DNA from: Branchiostoma lanceolatum
Lineage: Eukaryota > Chordata > Leptocardii > Amphioxiformes > Branchiostomatidae
NCBI RefSeq assembly: GCF_035083965.1
Contig: NC_089730.1
Location: 14,801,242-14,865,241, forward strand
Reading direction: 5' to 3'
Length of the DNA stretch: 64,000 nt
The position numbers were made by a program, and so were the translations under genes. Positions within the stretch are counted from its first letter, which is position 1, and the number at the start of each line of letters is the position of its first letter. The notes beneath the pieces are model-generated. The model did no database searches and was not told the DNA's origin. It saw nothing but the letters and a program-made list of their open reading frames with translations. Below are positions 32,087 through 42,255 of this stretch, piece after piece.

Positions 32087-33895
32087 AGCCTCAGGGAGGC
32101 TGCCCCGGAAATCTGTGTCCCACTACAACAGCTATTCAACTACTCCTTGTCAACTGGAATATTCCCCATGGAGTGGAAGCAGAGTAATGTGACGCCTGTG
32201 TTTAAGAAGGGTGATCGTACTGACCCCCTTAATTACAGACCCATATCTCTTTTGCCAACGGTAGCCAAGGTATTTGAAAGGCTCGTGCACAACCATCTGT
32301 ACAGCTACCTTGAAGATAACAGCCTCCTACACAAAAATCAGTCGGGTTTCAAAAAGGGAGATGGAACCGTCCTGCAACTAATCCGGCTGGTAGATGACTG
32401 GGCCAGGTCTATCGACGATCCAGACATCTCCTGCACAGCTGCCGTCTTCCTCGATGTAAGACGGGCGTTTGATACGGTCTGGCACCAAGGACTCACATAC
32501 AAGCTGACCCGCTACGGTGTCGGAGGTCCAGTGCTTCGGTGGTTTGACAGCTACCTGACCGGCAGGAGACAACGTGTCGTCATAAACGGAGTCGCCTCAT
32601 CTTGGGGAACAACAACAGCGGGAGTACCCCAAGGCAGTATACTGGGACCTCTCCTGTTCCTGGTATATCTCAACGATTTGATGGATCTCCCGTGTAAATC
32701 AGCACTCAATTGCTTTGCAGATGATACATCTCTGTACAACTCAGCCAGAACAGCGCAGGAAGTTGCCTCCACCACCAACAGCGATCTGCAAGTAGTCTCC
32801 ACTTGGTTCTTGGACTGGGGTCTTCAGCTGCACCCTGACAAGTGCAAGGTCATCTGTATCAAGTCCGACCGAAAGAACGTCCAGCTGCCCCCTATCTTCC
32901 TACTTGGAAAGATTGTGGAGCAAGTATCCTCATACAGTCATCTGGGTGTTACCATCCATCGATCACTTAGATGGACTGAACATGTACAGACGACCACAAG
33001 CAAAAGCAAGAAACTCCTTGGTGTCCTGACCAAGGTCAAGGGGAAACTTGGCCGGCATGCGCTTGAGACAGCCTACTTCGCCTTAGTAAGACCCAGGCTG
33101 GAGTACGCCTCAGTTCTCCTGGGAGATTTGAACTGCACAGCTAGCAGGATGCTGGAGCAGGTCCAATACTACGCTGGTTGTCTCGTCACAGGTGCCATGA
33201 AGGGGACCCCCAGCTCTACACTTCTACAAGAACTCGAGTGGGATACCCTGTCGACCAGGCGACAATACAACTCACTGGGAATAATGTACAAGATGACGAA
33301 TGGATTAGTTCCTCCTCACCTTCAACCTCTTATTCCCCCAACAAGAGGCGCCCAGTCATCCACAAGACTGCAACTACGCAACAACACCCATCTTCATGTA
33401 CCACGTTGCAGGACTCAGACTTACAAAACCAGCTTCATCCCGCACACCTCATCACTCTGGAATCAACTGCCCCAGTCAGTTAAGGATGCCCGTAGCCCTG
33501 CTGTCTTCAAGAGAGAGTGCAAAAAGCATCTCTTGACTCCAAGGCAGCAACAGACGTACCGTAGGCTCGGCTCGAGGCAGGACAACATCTACACTGCCAG
33601 ATTGCGTATGGGGTGGTGCCAATTAAACAGCACCCTGCACAAGATGAAGATCAAGGACAAAACGTGTGACTGTGGGGCCTCCACTGAAACCCCCCAGCAC
33701 TATTTGCTGCACTGCCCCCATTATTCTGACGCGCGGAACACCCTCTCTTCCACTGTCGAACGTCTTGTGCGGCAACGCCTCACTACACCTCTTTTGCTCC
33801 AGGGATCAGCGGCCCACAACTTTGAGACAAACAAACAACTGTCTTGGGCACTGCATACGTATATTGAAACAACGAAAAGATTTGCTTCCAGCTGA
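32087..33895 (+). pseudogene. Reverse transcriptase ORF2 C-terminal part of a LINE, 602 codons open
   Basis: An open frame (32087-33895) of a Jockey/CR1-type reverse transcriptase. Visible motifs: VTPVFKKGDRTDPLNYRPISL, FLDVRRAFDTVWH (catalytic Asp of motif A), TAGVPQGSILGPLLFLVYLN, NCFADDTSLY (catalytic FADD, about 32714-32725) and LQLHPDKCKV. It is followed by thumb-like sequence and a C-terminal Cys/His cluster (CDCGASTETPQHYLLHC). The endonuclease and the first part of the palm are missing by 5' truncation, so it cannot be autonomous. There is no frameshift or internal stop, so insertion was probably recent. The frame is closed upstream by TAA at 32084-32086. Exact clade is not assignable by eye. 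Confidence 0.9.
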
Positions 33896-34090
33896 GACAC
33901 CCTTAAAATCTGCACTTAAATGCGTTAATTTAAATTGTATATTGACCTCTGACCTCTGACCTCTAGTATTTTATTGTTGTATTTCAATGTATTGTATTGT
34001 TTAGTGGTCCGCAATATCAGCTTGGCTGCCTGGCGCTCCACTATGTATTGTCTTGTTGCAATTTTTAATAAAGAATAAAGAATAAAAAAA
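32087..34090 (+). mobile_element. 5'-truncated non-LTR (LINE) retrotransposon
   Basis: The segment begins abruptly inside a reverse-transcriptase frame, carries the complete remainder of ORF2 and a 3' UTR (with a GACCTCT triplication near 33945-33965), and ends in TTTTTAATAAAGAATAAAGAATAAAAAAA, a microsatellite-like tail typical of CR1/Jockey-superclade LINEs. No endonuclease domain, 5' UTR or ORF1 is present. Target-site duplications could not be identified. Confidence 0.85.
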
Positions 34091-34447
34091 CAAATGTGGA
34101 TATTCTGAAAAGTAGAAAGTATGATCTTCATCAAATAGGTATACATCTAATCTTAGTGTTCTACATGTATGTCTTCATTGCAATTGCCATCTATATGTGC
34201 AAAACTCCACCAATCTTTGTATAGATTATGATAAAACTGTTGCACTCAAATGTTGCATAGTGATGCCACATTATGCACCATACAACAGTTGGAGTAGCTT
34301 TGGAAAAATAAATGAAATGTATAGCTTTGATGGTGCCTTTGGCTTGTTTTCTGGAATTAGAAACAGTTAAACAGTTTGAAAGGAAAAAAGTCTATCCTTA
34401 GTCACAACTTATATAACAAATTTATGCAAGATCTCCAACTTAACGTC

Positions 34448-34565
34448 TCCAAGTATAACACACTTCTGTATATCTAAACTGTGCATACCTAGGGGTGCTG
34501 CACTAGAGACCCCTCAAACCCACTGTTTTTCAAAGTGGCGGATATATGTAACCTGGCGGATTAAT
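34448..34565 (+). repeat. Dispersed repeat, copy 2 (partner at 22838-22952)
   Basis: Matches CTGTATATCTAAACTGTGCA...GGCGGATTAATGTTAATGG of the copy in AP3M intron 3, same orientation. Confidence 0.7.
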
Positions 34566-36430
34566 GTTAATGGCGGTTTGGCTGTTCCATCCTTTGCCTG
34601 GCACTTTTTTTAAACGCAAGACCACAGTTTAGACCCAACATTGTAGTAACCTTCCTGACCCATATTGACAGGTTTTCACCTTGAACAATGCGTGAACCCG
34701 ACAATGGAATGTACGGCTCATGAGGCGGCTCACCCTTAAATCGTGATGACAGGTCGTTCCGTTTGATTAATCTGTATAACTAATGAAAAAACAATCCCAA
34801 CCGCGGAAAAACCTTCAACTATGCCAGCGGACGTGGATAGAAATGTAACGAGTAAAAAAGTTTGGTCAGGGCCCCCCAGTAACCTTACAACAGCTTCTTT
34901 TCATCAGGTGTTTTTGAAAATGTATTTCGTAGCCAATCCTGGCTTGGCAGAGAGTAATTAAAGAGCTTTGTGGAAGCTGTAGCCAATCAGAGATGGTTTT
35001 ACGGCTTACATTGGTTTTCAGATCAAGTCCAAGTAACTGTCACTATGAGCACTTCTTTGATTGGTTGAAGCTTCTGGTGATTTTAAGATGAACATCTCCC
35101 TCCTCCGTCCTCTCTCTCTCTCTCTCCCTCTCTCTCTCTCCCTCTCTCTCTCTCCCTCTCTCTCTCTCCCGCTCTCTCTCTCTCTCTCTCTTTGTCTCTC
35201 TGTTCTGAATGTCTTTTGAGCGAATATTCATATGTACAGAAAAATCTGCAGACTCCGATCGTGACCTCTACCATTGGAATCACCGATTATGATGGCGGAG
35301 ATCTTGGTCCAACCGGAATTTTTAGATTCTGCAAGTTACATATATACAAAGACATCGTTTTCTACAAAGGCACAAAATCTCTACCGTATTTCTTTTCTGC
35401 CTCTGAAAGCGACAATGAGTTTCTGTCTCCAGAAATTTTGTCCGATGTCTATCAAAACGAAGATCATTTGCAAAACGCAGCTTTACAAAGTACTTCGGGC
35501 CATCAAAGACGTCATTTTCACTAACTATAAATATTTCAATAGGGTACAGATTTTTGGCACTTCTTTAGTTCGTACTTGGAGATTACGGAAATGAATTTGA
35601 CGTCATAAAATTGCACGGCAGACGACACATTCCCGTGGTTCCGAGCCCGGTACAGAGAACCTTGGGCTGGTCACGGTCCTCCGCGTGACTCGAATAACTC
35701 GGAATGTTTTTGTCAAAACGGAATTTCGCTCCATTTTGTCTCAATTATGTACCAAGAATGGCGATGTTTTCAACATTAAGGTTTCTTAATTGTCAACAGT
35801 TTCGTAATTTGGCCGTAATATCGTCCCATGAGGATGCACAAACAGTCGGTACATTGAGTTCTTGTAGTCACCAAGCTTACTACTGTAGCTACTCACTACT
35901 AAAGGGTGATAAGAAATTAAAAGCTTTACATTTTTACAGCGCAAGAAATACATCGATGGACTCGTAGACTAAAACGACAGGCTCCGTTTCGAATATGACC
36001 GCCATTTGATAAACTTCTATCATATTAAAGTATAGGTTAACGGTATTCACCATGAATATCATTGAATACTATCACCGAGTAGCTGATAGTATTCAATAAT
36101 ATTCAAGCTACTAGTATATAACCATGTTCGTCTGCCGTGACTCTTTCTCGGATCCGGTTTTCAATTTCTCTTGACTAGAAACACTTCAATGTTTCACGTA
36201 ATATTCACAAAGAATAATCAAACTATAATTTTCACGGCTCTAGTTCTTTGGAGCGTTTCCAGGGAACGTCAAAGAAGTTCTGCATGATTGATACTCGTGA
36301 GGTTCGGGTCATCAGTGTGGTCGCCATCAGTCCAGGCCGCGTGGCTGTTTTGATAAAAGACTGACACTTGTTGACTACACAGCGCTCTGACAGCGTGCAT
36401 TGCTGTGGTGCAGACAGAAATGGTAGCCTG
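34566..36430. other. Intergenic stretch with a (CT)n microsatellite
   Basis: (CT)n/(TCTCCC)n occupies about 35111-35192, a pyrimidine-only strand that could form triplex DNA. Two overlapping open frames of about 110 codons at 35192-35594 have no recognisable domain and are not supported as genes. Nothing else is identified. Confidence 0.55.
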
Positions 36431-36439
36431 GAAACCAGA

Positions 36440-36560
36440 CTCCTATAGCCTCTACCAGGCTCCAGAAGTGAGTGAAAGCTCCAGAGGTGGCTGGAAAGAG
36501 AAATTTCTACTCTTTCCAGCCACGTCTGGAGCCTGCTAGATCTAGAGGCTAGACTCCTGA
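36440..36560. repeat. Imperfect foldback repeat
   Basis: CCAGAGGTGGCTGGAAAGAG and CTCTTTCCAGCCACGTCTGG are inverted around AAATTTCTA. Outer sequences AGCCTCTACCAGGCTCCAGA and TCTGGAGCCTGCTAGATCTA continue the symmetry. It is probably a small foldback element. Confidence 0.7.
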
Positions 36561-37873
36561 CCTCTCTATAATATCTATCGCACGGGACTACAATAACTCT
36601 GGGGGCTTCTTGTAGAATTTCCTTAGGGGCATGTTGGCCATAGAGACGAGGAGTTTGCATGTGCATGCCCAGGAAACAGTCTGGCGCCCAGGCTAACTAA
36701 AGGTGGCTCTGATCCCCGATCTTTCTACAAGAGATACAGGGAGCTCCCTCTAAGAAATTCCTCCGCTATCTCAAGGTTCTGACAGATTCTGACATCAGTA
36801 GAAAGATCTAGAGCCAGCTGCTACGAAATGAAAACTAGTGCAGCATGTAGTTTTGAGGGCCCTCCAAAGGCATTACCGTGAATTCGAGCTGCTCCCGGAT
36901 AATCCAAAGTACTTGTACTTAGGATTAATCGTAATCCTGTCAGTCGGCAATCACTCTTCAGTGGATGACTTAACCAATGTTCCCATGAGACTTATAAATA
37001 TCTATATTCAAAATGGGGAGCGTTTATAGAGCATGTTAAAAGTTGAATTTTACACGTGCGTAAATGTATTCTTTTGGGGTAGCGTGCTACGGAATATGTG
37101 CTTGAAATATAACAAAATTGGAGTTTTAATATCTGAATCGTTGTGTCAAAACTGTATTGGGTCTGCACTCTGCAGTACAGTTGCCAACTGTACACCTATG
37201 GCCAGCAACTCCTCTGGCATGTTATCTGTCTATTTGGTCTTTTTTTTACTCTTTAGCTAGCCACCCCACGAGCCTGTTAGAGGCTAGCGGGTCTGTTCCT
37301 TTCCCATATATTGAAGAAACTTAAAGCTTAACTTTCCTTCCTACTACAAAATAAGGGTGCCTTGGACCAACGCCAGGACACACTCTGAGTCATTATCGAT
37401 ATCAGCAACGGCAGGAAATTGAAGTTATGACTCCAGATCATATTTTGTATGATTTGTCACTGACAGTTTTAAACCACTGGGGTTTATGAAATGATACAGG
37501 GAATTTACTTGGCAAGGAAAAGAGCACGTGTATGAAATATTACCGGTCACCTGGGATTTTGGTTCAGACAACCTCATGCGGGACAAGGTGGAGAGATGGG
37601 TGAGGCACTTTGGAGGAAGACTTCGATGAATGTTGGAGATGTCGAATATTCAAAATAACGGCTTCTGAGACTGGCGATTCCCTCACGTTCCAAATGCAAG
37701 ATTCAAAAACACAATATTACTGTAATGCATCACTGTAAGCAACATCTATGTTGGTGTACAACCTTTCATGGCTTGGCTTATATAGCCTCCATAGCAGTCT
37801 TCGTCGCTGGCCTTTTTTTTGCTAATCATGTTGCAGGTTGTGTCCGCTTTCCTAGAGCTGTCGAGCAGCATAA

Positions 37874-38114
37874 AGCCCCTTATCACTGGACACGCGGCAC
37901 GCTGGCGGCGTCGCTGCGTCCTTAACTGGATTTGTGTTATCCTTGACTTTATAATGGGAATATCATTCAAAACGTACACGTATGACCAAAAAGACAACAA
38001 AACAAACAAAGCTTAAAAAGATTCGTTTTGTCGATGAAATTCGTTGAGTGCTTTGTCGATTCGTTCGGCCGCAGCGACGCCGCCAGCGTGCCGCGGGTCC
38101 AGTGAGAGGGGGGC
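37874..38114. mobile_element. Palindromic MITE family A, copy 2
   Basis: The left end is GCCCCTTATCACTGGACACG and the right end is GCGGGTCCAGTGAGAGGGGGG. GGCACGCTGGCGGCGTCGCT and AGCGACGCCGCCAGCGTGCC (38074-38093) are a near-perfect inverted pair. The interior has GGGAATATCATTCAAAACGT and ATGAAATTCGTTGAGTGCTT, shared with the other copies. Confidence 0.85.
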
Positions 38115-39099
38115 CTTTCCAACAACTATGGAGGCTTGTTAGAGGAGGCTTGTTGCTGTTGTTGCTGTCGTCGGAGTTTTACACAAGCAAATTAAAGCGC
38201 TATCACCATCACGTCAAAATGCAGCAGTGGACGAAACCGATGCGTCTGTCATCTCTTTCCAAAACAGTTATTTTCGCTTAGAAAAAAACAAATTGCAAGA
38301 ACATCGCCACTTCGTTTTTTTCTCGAACGCTGTCTGTACGTCTGAGCTGGCATGAACGTTAACGAAAGGAGGGAGGAAGGAACGAATTAATTGAACGTTC
38401 ACACCACTTTTTTATGGCCCAAACGTGAAACAAATAGGATACTTGTGAGCGCCAGTACACTACGATTAAAGGATTATAACATTCTGATTGTTCAAATCAT
38501 GATATGATTAATTGGACCATCATTTTAATAACAGTTTTGAAATCGTAGACTTTGCTTCCACTCATAAGACCAATATGGTAAACCTTCCATGATGACGTCA
38601 TGTGGAATACGCCAGAAGCCTTCACTCGAAGAACGGGCGCGCAAAAAGTGGGTCATGGCGAGATCAATATTTCCTTCACCTCCCAATCAACCCGATATGA
38701 AATCTTTGGGGGTGAGGAGGGGTCAGCAGTGCACAATACAGGCGCTCATACACCGCATACTTTCCCAGCCGTATCCCTTTCACACGGACGTTATATTCCT
38801 GGGGATTTTGGAATTGTTGTCAGCGTTGAGACGTCGTTATGACGGCGCACAGGAAACTATAAGAGAACAATGTGTCTTGTACATGTATCGCCCACGGCAA
38901 TATCGCCTACGTCTGGCCTTTTCATGTCTGGCTTTTTTTTTACAAGACGTTTCGTTTCCTTTGTTTTCTGTGGCCACTCAAATTATCATATGATTTTATA
39001 AGTTAGTGTCTTGTACCAAAATGTACATATTTCGCCCACGGCTACGTCTGTCCCTTTTATGTCTGGCCTTTTTTCCTGACTTTTTGTTTTTTGATGCGT

Positions 39100-39380
39100 C
39101 GAATGGCGAGTGGCTAGGCAAGCAGGCACGAGATCGAGAGGTCCCTGGTTCGCTTCCTGGCGTTCCTTGCTAGACGCTGTGGCCTTGGGAAATGCACTTG
39201 ACACGACTGCCCTCAATCCACCCAGGTGTAAAAATGGGTACCTCACTTCGGTTGGGGAGGTAAAAGGCTGTGGAAGAAGAGGGATGGGCTCTGCCTTCCA
39301 ATACCGTGCCCTAGACACAGTGGATAACAACCCGGGGTACCCACGGCCCCCACGGCCTAAAAAAGGCTATGGGACGACAA
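39100..39380 (+). mobile_element. SINE family U copy
   Basis: Head ATGGCGAGTGGCTAGGCAAG...AGGTCCCTGGTTCGCTTCCTGG (A/B-box-like), body CCAGGTGTAAAAATGGGTAC and GGTTGGGGAGGTAAAAGGC, tail AGGCTATGGGACGACAAAGG. It is in the plus orientation. Confidence 0.75.
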
Positions 39381-39589
39381 AGGTTAACATTTATCTACCT
39401 TTTTTTCCTACAAGACGTTTCGTTTTGTCTGTTTTGAACATGTGATCGGCTCAATTTATCATATGATTTTATATGATATAAGACATTATTATTTTTCATG
39501 TTATTGTTTTCATTTGAATCATTCGAATGCCAAAGGAGCATATCATATGAACGTGTAAAGTAACTTAATATCGCGCAGACGCCGGTATT

Positions 39590-39776
39590 AGGGACTCAAG
39601 GGAGTAGTATATTAAAGAAGCGCTTAGGACAAACTGTCTGGGGACGAGAGCCCACGTCACGTGACTACCATCTACCCACCTGTTGTCCTGTCTTGCCTGC
39701 TGCGTTCGTCATCAACTCGGAGAGCGAAGACAAAGATGACGTAACGCTAGTTCACTATTGTCCGTGGCGATTTCTG
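39590..39776 (+). promoter_or_regulatory. Possible promoter and non-coding first exon
   Basis: GTCACGTGAC at 39656-39665 is a palindromic E-box (USF/TFE type). TGACGTAA at 39737-39744 is CRE-like. A good donor TTCTG|GTAAGA lies at 39777. This could be the promoter and 5'-UTR exon of the gene whose coding exon starts at 41318, but no transcript evidence exists. Confidence 0.35.
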
Positions 39777-39780
39777 GTAA

Positions 39781-41317
39781 GACTCGATTGACAGCAATCT
39801 GGCAAAACAATAAACCATCATTTCTTTCTGTTACATGTCAACATTATAGATTACCTTTTTCACTTACATGTATGCTATACATGTTATGTGCCTGTCTTGT
39901 CTTCTTGATACAAAATATTGCAATTTGAAACCGCCGTCCGTCGAGTTGACAACGGCAGCGTTATATGTTACACAGGGCAACGGATATACGTTACCTAGCA
40001 GATAAAGGTGAACTAGCCTTAAATGCGTGAAAGAATTTCTCTTGCGTTCTCGTGGATTAATTTTTGGTAAGAGAATACAGTGGAAATACATCCATTATAT
40101 TCATCTGTTCAGTATCTTTGCTCGGATGAATCTTTTGTAAATTTGTGAGTTAATTGGTTTGATCAAAACGTAACGTCTTTTTAATCTTATAGTCCACGTC
40201 TTGCGCATACATCCAAACTGCATTGGAATAGACAAGATACAACATTTTCTGGCAGTTAATACCTCCAAAAAGACACCGTATACTTTTGTCAATTTTATTG
40301 ATACACTACTTCACCTACATCCGCAGGGTAAGATATATCCGAGATGTTTAAAAAAGGGGGTATTTAGGGATATAAGCTAGATGCAACATCAGTAATACTG
40401 CGATGATGCAAAGAGATGATGCAAACTTGACAGACTAACGTATTCAGAACACTGTCTGAAATGATTCGATAACTCTGCATTTGAAGACGACGACGTCACA
40501 GTTATAACTTTATGCTGCCTCTAAACATTCTATGTCTAAGAAGAAGAAAGGGCCTGAGAAAGTTCACTTTCAGAAACATGGCAAACCAAACCGTTGATTA
40601 CACCCGACGTTAATGAGGAAATCATCTCTACGTTTCGATGCCGTCGCTGTAAAAACTTGCAAATGCTCACGTCTTGCGCTGGCAATGAGACGCCAGTTGG
40701 GGTCAAGAGGGGTCAAGTTCGCCCCTCCGTGGTCCAATGAATCATCGCCATGCCTCCCTCCCAGGCGAATGATGATGTGAAGGAATTTTTCACAAATTTG
40801 GAAGTCCCGATACGCTTTTTTTTCTTTTATCACACCCACATTGTGAAACAGCTTGGTGTATTTGTCTGGCGTGCACCATACGCTGATCGTTGGTGTATTT
40901 GAGAGGTAGTTTACAATACGTTCCTTGTTCAACGTGCTCTATCCTACAACATAGTCTCTGTCAGCCTGCTCTGCACAGACCGTGTGGCTTCTAGACGAAC
41001 CTCCAAGCAACCATACGACTTTTGGGGGACGTTGAAGGATTTCTTAGAGAAACTGCCATTTTGTCGTTCTCCCAAATTCTTCGTTATCTCCATTTTCTGA
41101 GATTCTTAAGCCATTTTTGCAGCGCTCTCTCGATTTTTTTGATCGAGTGTACATCTCAAAGTTGGCCTTCTAGGCTATACTAACAAAGCGCTGAATTCAA
41201 ACGACTTCGACCTTGTGCTCTCTCCAAGTCGAGCGATCAGAACTTCCAGTTCTCTCTGATAGCAGTTTCATTTTGACATTTCGTACGATTAGTATCAAGT
41301 TGTTGGAAGAACACAAC
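39781..41317. other. Upstream region of the 41.3 kb exon
   Basis: No recognised exon. A 120-codon open frame on the minus strand (40570-40932) has ordinary amino-acid composition but no recognisable domain. The last ~100 bp (41213-41317) read openly into the ATG at 41318 and may be 5' UTR. Confidence 0.45.
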
Positions 41318-41528
41318 ATGCTGTCCCATACCGACCACCACGGGCAGAGCAACGTGGCGTACTACACGCAGGACTGGCGGCCGAACCAGCTCCCGCCGCC
41401 GCCAGCCACTCAAGACTACCACCACCACCACCATCCGCACAGCTACCACCAGAGCGGCGCTGGGTACAGCTTCCAGACCGAGCCGGGCTATATCTCACGA
41501 GTCAACACTTGTACGTGGCCAGGATTCG
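41318..41528 (+). CDS. First coding exon of an unidentified, probably regulatory, protein
   Basis: An ATG with context CACAACATG opens 70 codons plus one base, ending at TTCG|GTAAGT, a consensus donor. The peptide starts MLSHTDHHGQSNVAYYTQDW, continues with a Pro run (QLPPPPA) and a His run (DYHHHHHPHSYHQS), and ends YISRVNTCTWPGFG. The local GC content and codon bias (GCC/CCG/CAC/AAC) stand out from the AT-rich surroundings. Tyr/His/Pro/Gln-rich N-termini are common in animal developmental transcription factors, but I do not recognise the family and no DNA-binding exon is visible downstream to 64 kb. The first intron would thus exceed 22 kb, also typical of such genes. Confidence is for the exon, not for the function. 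Confidence 0.7.
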
Positions 41529-41551
41529 GTAAGTCCGTGTTCTGCTTTTAA

Positions 41552-41782
41552 GCCCCTGTCACACTTGTGCGTATAAACAAGTCCGCATGAGTTGCGTATT
41601 AATATGTTTTTGTTTAGTTTAAGTTTGCAGCCGAATAAGTGATTTCTTTGGTTTGATAACCAGACTGCTCAACGGTGGGTCAAAGTAGAAAACAAATTCC
41701 TCCCCACAAACCTTACTTACCAAGAAAATGTTACTGCGGAACTCATACGCACTTGAATATACGCACAAGTGTGACAGGGCCC
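41552..41782. mobile_element. MITE with GGCCCTGTCACACTTGTGCG-type ends, TAA target duplication
   Basis: The left end is GCCCCTGTCACACTTGTGCG and the right end is CGCACAAGTGTGACAGGGCC. Inner inverted pair: GCATGAGTTGCGTATT and its partner AACTCATACGCA. TAA flanks both sides (41549-41551 and 41783-41785), the 3-bp TWA duplication of PIF/Harbinger elements. It sits 23 bp inside the intron after the exon at 41318-41528. Confidence 0.8.
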
Positions 41783-41785
41783 TAA

Positions 41786-42033
41786 GCCTTCCTTTCACTG
41801 GACCCGCGACACGTTGGCGACCTCGCTGCGACCGAGCGATTTGACACCGCGCTACACGAATTTCATAGATAGAAAACGAATCTTTTTACGCGGCTTTGTG
41901 TGATTTGTTGTCTTTTTAGTCATAATTGTACGTTTTACATGGTATCCCCATTGCAAAGTCAAGGCTAACTCAAATTCAATCTAGGACGCAGCGAGGTCGC
42001 CAACGCGTCGCGGGTCCAGTGAGAAGGGGGCTT
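41786..42033. mobile_element. Palindromic MITE family A, copy 3
   Basis: The left end is CTTCCTTTCACTGGACCCGC, with CGACACGTTGGCGACCTCGC. The right end is GCGAGGTCGCCAACGCGTCG and CGGGTCCAGTGAGAAGGGGG. It is followed directly by another copy. Confidence 0.8.
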
Positions 42034-42036
42034 AAG

Positions 42037-42255
42037 ACCCCCATTCAACAAGACGGCGATCGCGCTGCGACCTCGCTGCGACCAAGATTGGATCTGTATC
42101 ACCTTTGATTTCATAATTGGAATATCATGCAACATGTAAAAGCATGACTGAAAAGACAACAAAACCGCGACAAAAAAATTGTAGAAATATTTGTCGGTTG
42201 TTTATGAAATTCGTTGAGCGATATGTCAATTTTTTGGTCGCAGCGCGGTTGTGGC
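42037..42255. mobile_element. Palindromic MITE family A, copy 4 (tandem with copy 3)
   Basis: The left end is ACCCCCATTCAACAAGACGG, with GCGCTGCGACCTCGCTGCGA. The interior is TTTCATAATTGGAATATCAT and ATGAAATTCGTTGAGCGATA. The right end fades after TTTTTGGTCGCAGCGCGGTT. Confidence 0.75.

Noticed and set aside
33178..33959. Additional open frames within the LINE
   Set aside because: Out-of-frame shadows of the reverse-transcriptase frame.
35192..35594. Two overlapping ~110-codon open frames after the CT microsatellite
   Set aside because: Overlapping frames with no domain; one begins inside the microsatellite edge.
40570..40932. 120-codon minus-strand open frame
   Set aside because: Ordinary composition but no domain recognised and no ATG/splice context that favours it; kept only as a note on the upstream region.
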